DNA of 5,004 nucleotides, from positions 1 to 5,004 of the forward strand of contig CALMAD010000303.1 of assembly GCA_937859105.1 (NCBI GenBank), read 5' to 3'. Below are positions 1 through 4,943 of this stretch, one piece after another (positions within the stretch are counted from its first letter, which is position 1; each line of letters begins with the position of its first letter). The position numbers and the translations under genes were made by a program. The notes under the pieces were generated by a model, which saw only the letters and a list, made by a program, of their open reading frames with translations, did not search any database and had not been told where the DNA came from. The DNA comes from an uncultured Propionibacteriaceae bacterium (GTDB taxonomy: Bacteria; Actinomycetota; Actinomycetes; Propionibacteriales; Propionibacteriaceae).

Positions 1-865
1 ACAGGTCGCCCGCCACGTCACCCGCGGCCGCGTAGGGGACGCGGTAGGCCGTGAAGCCGGGCGGCACGGCGTCCTGCTCGGGCGTCTCCCCCGCCGGCGT
101 CGACCGCCGCCGCAGCTCGGGAGCCGCCCCGTCGCGCACGGCGACGAGCGCCTCCGTGTCGAACGCGGACGGCTCGAGCGAAGCGAGCAGGGCGTCCAGG
201 TCGACGTCGGGGATGTCGTAGGCCCCCGGACGCCCGACGGGCGCCGGGGCGTCCTCGATGCGGGAGAGCTTGAAGCGGCGCTCCTCGCCGCGGGTCTCGT
301 CGAGCGCGAGCAGGTACCAGGCGCCGGTGCGGTAGGTGAGCATCCACGGCTGCACGGTCCGCCGGACGCCGCGGTAGCCGAACCGGACCCGCGTCCGGCT
401 CAGCACGGCCTGCCACAGCGGCTCGAACGCGGGCTCCTGCGCCCCGACGTGCGGGGCGAGGCCGGCCGCGCGGGCGGCGTCCGGCTCGAGGCCGGCGGCG
501 CGGAGCTTCGCGACCGCGCGCACCGTACTGTCGGCGAGCCGCGCCGAATCCCAGACCGTGGAGGCCAGGCCGAGCGCAGCCGTCTCGGCGGCGTCGAACT
601 CCAGCGGCGGCAGTTCGAAGTCGGTGCGGCGGATGCGGTAGCCGATCTCGTCGGGGAACAGCGGCGAGTTGCTGCCCGTCTCGACGGGGACGCCGAGCGA
701 GCGCAGCTCGTCTTTGTCGCGCTCGAACGTGCGCTCGAACGCCGCGTCGGAGAGCCCGGCGTACCCCTCGACGGCCTGCCTGATCTGCGCGCGCTCGACG
801 AACCTGCGCGCCATGAGCAGGCAGATCGTCAGGTTCATGATCCGCTCGGACTTGCGTGCCGACAT
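1..865 (-). CDS. pafB: PafB-type WYL-domain transcriptional regulator (3' end cut by window edge)
   Basis: Family knowledge: PafB works with PafC (separate or fused) as an activator of the RecA/LexA-independent DNA damage response in mycobacteria and relatives; it acts in the cytoplasm on DNA. Seen here: 288 codons, starting MSARKSERIMNLTICLLMAR, the usual PafB opening. Residues 1-60 form a winged helix-turn-helix region (FERDKDELRSLGVPVE at 47-62, then GYRIRR at 75-80). A WYL domain covers about 145-210, with the signature W183-Y184-L185 followed by a basic RRFKLSRI stretch at 196-203. After about 235 comes the start of the C-terminal WCX-like extension, which the window cuts off; roughly 30-50 residues are missing compared with usual PafB length. 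The ATG at 865 is preferred over the in-frame ATG at 838 because GGAGG lies 6 bases upstream and because family members begin at this point. pafC, then tatA and tatC, would be the usual next genes, outside the window. The upstream neighbour here is a transglutaminase-like gene, not pafA. Confidence 0.9.
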   Translation of the reverse strand, partial: MSARKSERIMNLTICLLMARRFVERAQIRQAVEGYAGLSDAAFERTFERDKDELRSLGVPVETGSNSPLFPDEIGYRIRRTDFELPPLEFDAAETAALGLASTVWDSARLADSTVRAVAKLRAAGLEPDAARAAGLAPHVGAQEPAFEPLWQAVLSRTRVRFGYRGVRRTVQPWMLTYRTGAWYLLALDETRGEERRFKLSRIEDAPAPVGRPGAYDIPDVDLDALLASLEPSAFDTEALVAVRDGAAPELRRRSTPAGETPEQDAVPPGFTAYRVPYAAAGDVAGDL

Positions 866-871
866 CCCTCG

Positions 872-876
872 CCTCC
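872..876 (-). promoter_or_regulatory. Ribosome binding site of pafB
   Basis: Read on the minus strand, GGAGG sits 6 bases before the ATG at 865, inside a purine-rich run. The match and spacing are near ideal. This fixes the start at 865 and not at the internal ATG at 838. Confidence 0.75.
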
Positions 877-878
877 GC

Positions 879-895
879 CTCGGTGCCGCACCGAG
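879..895. repeat. 7-3-7 perfect palindrome at the pafB promoter
   Basis: CTCGGTG (879-885) and CACCGAG (889-895) are perfect inverted copies separated by CCG. The repeat overlaps the downstream edge of the candidate -10 element and lies just before the ribosome binding site. Because the expected transcription start falls inside it, it reads more like a protein-binding operator than an RNA hairpin. The binding protein is unknown; chance occurrence in GC-rich DNA cannot be excluded. Confidence 0.45.
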
Positions 896-899
896 CCTA
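894..899 (-). promoter_or_regulatory. Candidate -10 element of pafB (TAGGCT)
   Basis: On the minus strand TAGGCT fits the actinobacterial -10 pattern TANNNT. Transcription would begin near 887 and leave a leader of about 22 bases that carries the ribosome binding site. No convincing -35 box is seen 16-18 bases upstream; that position instead holds a short inverted repeat, GTCGCC-CC-GGCGAC, at 914-927. The same hexamer also precedes the membrane protein gene at 4938-4943. This is an inference from the sequence only. Confidence 0.4.
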
Positions 900-950
900 A
901 CAACGCGACAGCCGTCGCCCCGGCGACCGCGCCGTGGCGGAACGCGAGGA

Positions 951-980
951 CGCCGCGCGTTCTCGCGGGAACGCGCGGCG
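951..980 (-). terminator. Strong GC-rich stem-loop downstream of the transglutaminase-like gene
   Basis: Perfect 11-bp arms, CGCCGCGCGTT (951-961) and AACGCGCGGCG (970-980), enclose an 8-base loop, with one further C-G closing pair possible. It lies about 50 bases past the stop of the minus-strand gene that ends at 1032 and upstream of the pafB promoter, so it is well placed to end that transcript. It lacks a T-run on the exit side, as is common for actinomycete hairpin terminators. Confidence 0.55.
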
Positions 981-990
981 CCGGCGCGAT

Positions 991-1032
991 GCGGGGACGC
1001 CCCGCGGACGGCGTCCGCAGGGGGAGGCCCCT
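991..1032 (-). terminator. Cluster of overlapping short hairpins at the 3' end of the transglutaminase-like gene
   Basis: Several GC hairpins are packed together: GCGGGG-ACG-CCCCGC (991-1005), GCGGAC-GGC-GTCCGC (1004-1018), and AGGGG...CCCCT (1019-1032) reaching the first base of the stop codon. A competing pairing, GGACGCC (995-1001) with GGCGTCC (1010-1016), cannot form together with the first two. With the hairpin at 951-980 it probably makes up a composite terminator or an RNA 3'-end protecting structure. No T-run is present. Confidence 0.4.
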
Positions 1033-1829
1033 CAGCGCAGGGACGTGAGCAGGGTGACGTCGTCGTCGGGCAGCCCGTCCTCGGCGACGGCGGTGACCGT
1101 CATCTGGCCGAGGTTGGCGATGCCCGAGAGCGTCGTCATGAACGACGTGTCGGCCGCGTCGCGGCCGGTCGCGATGCGCACCAGGGACGTCCGCGGTGCC
1201 ATCGCCGTGGCGTCCACGACGCACCACTGGTCGTCGACGACGGCCTCGGCGACGGCGTGGAAGTCCATCGGGCTCAGGCCGGGCGCGAACACCGACACGA
1301 GCCGCGCGGGCACGTTCAGCGCGCGGAGCAAGGCGATGCACAGGTGCGCGTAGTCGCGGCAGACGCCGGTGCGGGCCAGGTACGTCTGGACGGCTCCGTC
1401 GGTCGGGCGGCTCGACCCCGAGACGTAGGTGAGCTGCTGGCCGACCCAGGAGCTCACCGCGTCCAGCAGATCCTTGCCGGTCTTGGTGCCGAAGGTCGCG
1501 CGGGCGACCGGCATCATCGTGTCGGAGTCGCAGTAGCGCGACGGGCGCGTGTAGACGATGCGGTCGAGGTCGGTGACCGGCGCCGGGTCGCCGAGGCCCT
1601 CGATCGTGGCGCTGTAGTTGACCTCGAGCATGCCCGGCTGGACGCCGTGGAGCACGTGGAGGCGGGTGAGCCCGTCGGAGGTCAGCTCGGAGTACTGGAG
1701 CGGGGCCCCGTCGAGCGTGATGTCCAACTGCTCGGAGCAGGGCGTGTTCGCGGCGACAGCGACGCTCAGCACGATGCTGGCGGTGTCGCCCACGGGAGAG
1801 GTGAGGGAGGAGGAAACGGTACGACGCAT
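1032..1829 (-). CDS. Transglutaminase-like cysteine protease-fold protein
   Basis: 265 residues. The papain-like transglutaminase core covers about 115-215 and holds the full catalytic triad: Cys157 in the motif TGVCRDYAHL, His191 in MDFHAVAEA and Asp206 in CVVDATAMAP. Residues 1-90 look like the beta-rich N-terminal domain common in bacterial members, and the tail (215-265) is a conserved-looking extension containing RIATGRDAAD. There is no signal peptide or membrane segment, so it is probably cytoplasmic. Family knowledge: such proteins may act as amide-bond hydrolases or cross-linkers, but substrates of this bacterial group are mostly unknown; no specific substrate is claimed. The ATG at 1829 opens MRRTVSSSL, as I recall for relatives. 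It has no Shine-Dalgarno sequence, so leaderless translation is likely. It is divergent from gluQ with 29 bases between starts, and followed by GC hairpins before pafB. Confidence 0.85.
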   Translation of the reverse strand: MRRTVSSSLTSPVGDTASIVLSVAVAANTPCSEQLDITLDGAPLQYSELTSDGLTRLHVLHGVQPGMLEVNYSATIEGLGDPAPVTDLDRIVYTRPSRYCDSDTMMPVARATFGTKTGKDLLDAVSSWVGQQLTYVSGSSRPTDGAVQTYLARTGVCRDYAHLCIALLRALNVPARLVSVFAPGLSPMDFHAVAEAVVDDQWCVVDATAMAPRTSLVRIATGRDAADTSFMTTLSGIANLGQMTVTAVAEDGLPDDDVTLLTSLR

Positions 1830-1834
1830 AGAAT
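1829..1834 (+). promoter_or_regulatory. Candidate -10 element of gluQ (TAGAAT)
   Basis: TAGAAT matches the TATAAT consensus in five of six positions and overlaps the start codon of the divergent gene. Transcription from about 1841 would leave an 18-base leader containing the gluQ ribosome binding site. The -35 position (about 1805-1811) is purine-rich and does not resemble TTGACA. The stretch 1828-1841 is the most AT-rich patch of this spacer. Confidence 0.4.
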
Positions 1835-1836
1835 GA

Positions 1837-1842
1837 ATTTTG
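1837..1842 (-). promoter_or_regulatory. Candidate -10 element for leaderless transcription of the transglutaminase-like gene
   Basis: On the minus strand CAAAAT lies at -13 to -8 relative to the A of the ATG at 1829, close to where a -10 box sits when transcription starts at the first base of the start codon. It matches TATAAT in four of six positions. The lack of any Shine-Dalgarno sequence before this ATG supports the idea. No -35 box is recognised. Confidence 0.3.
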
Positions 1843-1847
1843 GCCCC

Positions 1848-1854
1848 GAGGAGG
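1848..1854 (+). promoter_or_regulatory. Ribosome binding site selecting the TTG start of gluQ
   Basis: GAGGAGG ends 4 bases before TTG at 1859. The other in-frame starts, TTG at 1871 and GTG at 1877, lie 16 and 22 bases away, too far. The strong site therefore favours the unusual TTG start at 1859, although its spacing is slightly short. Confidence 0.65.
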
Positions 1855-1858
1855 ACAC

Positions 1859-2794
1859 TTGGCGAATCAGTTGTCGGTGAGTTCCCTCACACCCGCCGGG
1901 GCAGGGCGCTTCGCCCCCAGCCCGACGTCCGATCTGCACCTCGGCAACCTGCGCACCGGGCTTCTCTCGTGGCTGATGGCCCGCGCGACGGGCCGCGCGC
2001 ATCTGGTCCGGATCGAAGACCTGGACGCCGCCCGCGTCGCCGCCGCCGAGGGCGTCGTCGCGCGGCAGCTCGCCGACCTCGCCGCGATCGGCGTGGAGGC
2101 CGACGGGCTGGTCGTGCGGCAGTCCGAGCGGCTCGGACTGTACGAGGACGCCCTCGCTCACCTCCCCACCTACGAGTGCTTCTGCACGCGCGCCGAGATC
2201 CGCGAGGCGTCCAGCGCGCCGCACGGCGACGGGTATCGCCCCTACCCCGGCACGTGTCGCGACCTGACCGAGGCCCAGCGGGCCGAGCGGCGGGCGCGGC
2301 GTCCCCCCGCGCTGCGGGTGCGGGCGGGCGACGTCACCGAGACCGTGCGCGACGTCTGGGCCGGGGAGGTGTCGCGGGTCGTCGACGACTTCGTCGTCCG
2401 GCGCAACGACGGCGCGTTCGCCTACAACCTGGCCGTGGTCGTCGACGACGTGGCCCAGGGCGTCGACCAGGTCGTCCGGGGGGACGACCTGCTCTCCAGC
2501 GCCCCGCGGCAGGCGTGGCTGACCCGCCGGCTCGGGGGCCGATCCCCCGTGTACGCGCACGTGCCGCTCGTGCTCGGCCCCGACGGACGCCGGCTCGCCA
2601 AGCGCGACGGCGCGGTGACGCTCGCGGACCTCACGGCGTCCGGGCTGACGGCCGGGGGCGTCCTCGCGCTGATCGGGGCGTCGCTCGGCCTGTGCGCGCC
2701 CGGCGAGCGCGTCACCGCGCACACGCTGCTCGCCCGGTTCGACCCGGACGCCGTCCCCCGCTCCCCGTGGGGGTGGACGCCCCCGGCGTCCTGA
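1859..2794 (+). CDS. gluQ: Glutamyl-Q tRNA(Asp) synthetase
   Basis: 311 residues (E. coli protein about 300). GluQRS activates glutamate and attaches it to the queuosine base at position 34 of tRNA(Asp); it resembles the catalytic half of glutamyl-tRNA synthetase without the anticodon-binding domain. Seen: GRFAPSPT at 16-23; a HIGH-type motif HLGN at 27-30; RIEDLD at 51-56; a zinc site with Cys107, Cys109, Tyr129 and Cys133, with the same spacing as the family (CxC ... YxxxC); DDFVVRRNDGAFAYNLAVVVDD at 176-197 (in two parts: DDFVVRRNDG, then AFAYNLAVVVDD); VRGDDLL at 206-212; a KMSKS-type motif RLAKRDGA at 245-252. The protein stops soon after the FDPDAVPRSPW segment, so the anticodon-binding domain is absent, which separates it from gltX. 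The start is TTG with GAGGAGG upstream; about 15 residues precede the conserved core. It is divergent from the transglutaminase-like gene and convergent with the potassium channel gene, 12 bases from its stop. Confidence 0.93.
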   Translation: MANQLSVSSLTPAGAGRFAPSPTSDLHLGNLRTGLLSWLMARATGRAHLVRIEDLDAARVAAAEGVVARQLADLAAIGVEADGLVVRQSERLGLYEDALAHLPTYECFCTRAEIREASSAPHGDGYRPYPGTCRDLTEAQRAERRARRPPALRVRAGDVTETVRDVWAGEVSRVVDDFVVRRNDGAFAYNLAVVVDDVAQGVDQVVRGDDLLSSAPRQAWLTRRLGGRSPVYAHVPLVLGPDGRRLAKRDGAVTLADLTASGLTAGGVLALIGASLGLCAPGERVTAHTLLARFDPDAVPRSPWGWTPPAS

Positions 2795-2815
2795 CCCGCG
2801 CCCCGCTCAGACGCC
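2785..2815. terminator. Possible bidirectional stem-loop spanning both convergent stop codons
   Basis: GGCGTC (2785-2790) pairs with GACGCC (2810-2815), and TGA (2792-2794) pairs with TCA (2807-2809) with one bulged C, leaving a 12-base loop. The inner three pairs follow automatically from both genes ending in TGA, so only the outer six are informative. The structure reads the same for both transcripts. No T-runs flank it. Confidence 0.35.
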
Positions 2816-4534
2816 CGGCACGCGCCGGCTCAGCTTGCGCCAGACCCACGACGACGGGACGCGGTTGCCGGTCGCGACGTACTCGATCTGGGCCTCGTCG
2901 TACAGCAGTTGGGACAAGGTGCGATGCGCCCACAGGCGACCGATGAGCAGCAACTCGTCGCCCTTGCGCACCGTGGTGTCGTCGCCGGGGGCGAACTGTG
3001 AGTGCCCGGCGCGGCGCAGGCCGACGCACACCAGCGGGAGCCGGTCCTCGCGGGCGTCGGGGTCGCGGAGCAGGTCGCCGAGCGTCAGCTCGTGGCGCTG
3101 CAGCCACCACAGGGCGCCCGGCGCGGAGGCGCGGTCGAGGACGATCCGGCAACTGTCCGGAGAACCCTCCCCGCACCGGTCGACGACGTGGTCGAGGTAC
3201 TCGGCGGCCCACGCGTCGTCCTGCGTGCGCGCCCACCGGATGAAGCCCCAGAAATCGGGGGTGATGACGCGGGCCAGCGCCTCCTGCACGGTGAGCTGGG
3301 CCGGGATGAACACCGACTCGGCGTTGAACGCCTTCAGCAGCGGCGACGTCCGGTCGGACCGCTGCCGGACGGACAGGAAGATCTCGGGGTGCGACAGGCG
3401 CGCATGGGCGGCCATCGAGAGGTTCAGCGCGTCGTCGGACGTGCCGGCGACGAACCCGACGGCGTCCCCCATCTCGGGGCGACCGTCGGCGGGCGAGATG
3501 ACGTCGACCGCGAGCCCGGCGGCACGCAGGTCGTCGGCGATCTCGTCGCCGAACCGGTCGTCGCCGAGCACGACCCAGCGGCCCTCCGCCAGCCCCTCGA
3601 CCCGCGGCGGTCGCGGCGAGTCGTAGGGCGACAGCAGCCAGGTGACGAGCTGGTACACGGCCGGCCGCTGCAGCCGGATCAGCAGCAGGTTGCCGTAGTC
3701 GTCGAACGGGTTGATGACGCCGTCGGCCCGGAAGTCGCGCATCGCGCCGACCGTCGCGCGGTCGTTGGAGCGGGCGATGACCGGCACCTCCGGACGCAGC
3801 AACTGCACGGTCATGACGATCGACAGGTTCACGTGGTCGTTCGTCGTCATCGCGAGGACGCCCTCGCAGTGCGGATGCCCGAGCCCGGCCAGACCGAGGG
3901 TGTCGGGGTCGCGCGCGTCGCCCTGGATGCCGGGGACGTCGATCCGCAGCCGGCCGCCCGCCAAGGCGTCCAACCGGACGCCGTCTTCGTCGATCACGAC
4001 GAGCCGGCGCCCGAGGCCGTCGAGCGCCTCGGTGACGCCGCGGCCCATCTGGCCGTAGCCGGCGATGATGAGGAACGGCTCCCGCAGCGAGCGAACCTTG
4101 CGCGCGAACCGCTGCAGCGTCACGGCGTGGCGAAACGAGTGGTCCTGCATGATGCTGAACATCACGCCGACGAGGTACGCCCAGCCCACCACCGACGTGT
4201 AGATCCCGAACGTCAGCCACATGCGCTGGGCGGTCGTGAACGAGTGCGGCAACTCCCCGAAGCCGATCGTCGTGGCCGTGTAGCTCATGACGTAGAAGGC
4301 GTCGAACGCCGTCATCCGGTAGGGCTGGCCGGCGGCGTCCACGCCGGGGATGAGGGCGAGGCCGAGCACGTCGACCGCGAACACGCAGATCACGAAGACG
4401 AGCGGGCCGCGCATGCGGCGCATCAGGATGAAGATCGCATCGGCGGACGCCGACCCCTGCGGTGGGTCGACGCGGATGCGTCGCAGGGCCGTCTTGGCGC
4501 GCGGGCGCGCCCAGCCGGGACGCTCGGACTTCAT
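2807..4534 (-). CDS. Two-helix potassium channel with tandem RCK (TrkA-N type) domains
   Basis: 575 residues. A basic cytoplasmic N-terminus (1-42) leads to TM1 (about 44-62), a pore helix (76-88), the selectivity filter T89-I90-G91-F92-G93-E94, and TM2 (about 105-128): the layout of a tetrameric K+ channel of the plasma membrane. The first RCK domain starts near 153, with a Rossmann nucleotide motif GYGQMG (159-164) and an acidic end of strand 2 (VVIDED, 179-184). A second RCK-like domain starts near 319 (WVVLGDDRFGDEIADDL); its glycine motif is degenerate. The C-terminal part (about 480-535) resembles RCK_C, with PGDDTTVRKGDELLLIG at 516-532. Family knowledge: RCK domains form a gating ring that opens or closes the pore on binding nucleotides or ions; the ligand here is unknown. 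GAGGG 7 bases upstream supports the ATG at 4534. It is co-directional with the small membrane gene, 10 bases apart. A non-selective or other cation channel is possible but less likely given the GFG filter. Confidence 0.9.
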   Translation of the reverse strand: MKSERPGWARPRAKTALRRIRVDPPQGSASADAIFILMRRMRGPLVFVICVFAVDVLGLALIPGVDAAGQPYRMTAFDAFYVMSYTATTIGFGELPHSFTTAQRMWLTFGIYTSVVGWAYLVGVMFSIMQDHSFRHAVTLQRFARKVRSLREPFLIIAGYGQMGRGVTEALDGLGRRLVVIDEDGVRLDALAGGRLRIDVPGIQGDARDPDTLGLAGLGHPHCEGVLAMTTNDHVNLSIVMTVQLLRPEVPVIARSNDRATVGAMRDFRADGVINPFDDYGNLLLIRLQRPAVYQLVTWLLSPYDSPRPPRVEGLAEGRWVVLGDDRFGDEIADDLRAAGLAVDVISPADGRPEMGDAVGFVAGTSDDALNLSMAAHARLSHPEIFLSVRQRSDRTSPLLKAFNAESVFIPAQLTVQEALARVITPDFWGFIRWARTQDDAWAAEYLDHVVDRCGEGSPDSCRIVLDRASAPGALWWLQRHELTLGDLLRDPDAREDRLPLVCVGLRRAGHSQFAPGDDTTVRKGDELLLIGRLWAHRTLSQLLYDEAQIEYVATGNRVPSSWVWRKLSRRVPGV

Positions 4535-4541
4535 CGCGGGG

Positions 4542-4546
4542 CCCTC
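4542..4546 (-). promoter_or_regulatory. Ribosome binding site of the channel, overlapping the upstream stop codon
   Basis: GAGGG on the minus strand lies 7 bases before the ATG at 4534 and shares bases with the TGA stop (4547-4545) of the preceding gene. Ribosomes finishing the small membrane protein would expose or hand over to this site, which suggests coupled translation. Confidence 0.65.
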
Positions 4547-4931
4547 AGCGGCGGCGGAAGTTCGCGGTCTCGATCACCAGCAGGACGACCGACACCACGT
4601 TCGCGAGCACGGCCCCGAGCGCGAGCGAGACGACGCTGCTCATGAGGTACGGCGTCACCCCGCCCTGGGTGGCCTCGCTGGCCCACACCCACGTCACCGT
4701 CGCGGCGGCGAGCTGGATGACGGCGACGAGGCTCGTGGCGAGGTGGATCGCGCCGATCTGCGTCCGGTCGCCGAGCTTGAGCACCGTCGCGATGATGTTC
4801 ACCACGACCGCGGCGTACAGCTCGATCGCGTTGTGGTGCATCGGGTCGGAGATGTCCCCCGTGACGTAGCCGAAGTTGAGTGTCGCCGACAGCAGCACGA
4901 AGAACCCGAACACGACCTTTTCTAGGTTCAT
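4545..4931 (-). CDS. Small four-helix membrane protein upstream of the K+ channel (DUF6394-like)
   Basis: 128 residues with four hydrophobic segments at about 6-24, 35-52, 58-83 and 96-120. The charge pattern (Lys5; Lys52/Arg56 in the loop between TM2 and TM3; RRR at the C-terminus) predicts both ends and the middle loop in the cytoplasm. Short motifs that look conserved are NLEKVVFGFF (2-11), DPMHHNAIELYAA (29-41) and LKLGDRTQIGA (51-61). From memory this resembles a family of unknown function, probably DUF6394, which I recall next to TrkA-domain ion channels; no search was run. The ATG at 4931 has a pyrimidine-rich upstream region without a Shine-Dalgarno sequence, and a TAGGCT box at -12 to -7, so leaderless expression is likely. 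The channel gene follows after 10 bases, which suggests that the two proteins act together in the membrane. No enzyme motif is seen; the function is unknown. Confidence 0.85.
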   Translation of the reverse strand: MNLEKVVFGFFVLLSATLNFGYVTGDISDPMHHNAIELYAAVVVNIIATVLKLGDRTQIGAIHLATSLVAVIQLAAATVTWVWASEATQGGVTPYLMSSVVSLALGAVLANVVSVVLLVIETANFRRR

Positions 4932-4937
4932 GAGGGG

Positions 4938-4943
4938 AGCCTA
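4938..4943 (-). promoter_or_regulatory. Candidate -10 element for a leaderless transcript of the membrane operon (TAGGCT)
   Basis: TAGGCT occupies exactly -12 to -7 relative to the A of the ATG at 4931, the expected position when transcription starts on the start codon. It fits TANNNT and is identical to the hexamer before pafB. No -35 box is recognised. A short palindrome, CCTGG-GG-CCAGG, lies upstream at 4949-4960. Confidence 0.4.

Noticed and set aside
894..912. Possible PafBC-dependent (RecA-NDp-like) promoter motif upstream of pafB, with TGTC before TAGGCT
   Set aside because: As recalled, the motif is TTGTCRGTG, about eight bases, then TANNNT. Here the TGTC element is too close to the -10 box and its second half does not match.
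1812..1834. GGAAAC followed by an AT-rich patch as an ECF-sigma promoter for gluQ
   Set aside because: The distance to the next candidate -10 element is too short for an ECF promoter, and no GTT-type -10 element occurs at the expected spacing.
669..1880. Plus-strand open frame (403 codons) across pafB, the intergenic region and the transglutaminase-like gene
   Set aside because: It crosses two clear minus-strand genes and the hairpin cluster, and its product has no recognisable domain.
1766..2722. Long minus-strand open frame (318 codons) opposite gluQ
   Set aside because: The translation is low-complexity and Arg/Gly/Pro-rich, and gluQ on the plus strand has all family motifs.
1859..2794. 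Calling the plus-strand synthetase gltX (glutamyl-tRNA synthetase)
   Set aside because: It is about 311 residues and ends after the catalytic domain, without an anticodon-binding domain, and it has the CxC...YxxxC zinc site typical of GluQRS.
3002..4645. Long plus-strand open frame (547 codons) opposite the K+ channel
   Set aside because: It is a shadow of the minus-strand channel and small membrane genes, created by high GC. Its translation is repetitive in Arg, Asp, Val and Gly with no domain, while the minus strand shows clear channel and RCK motifs.
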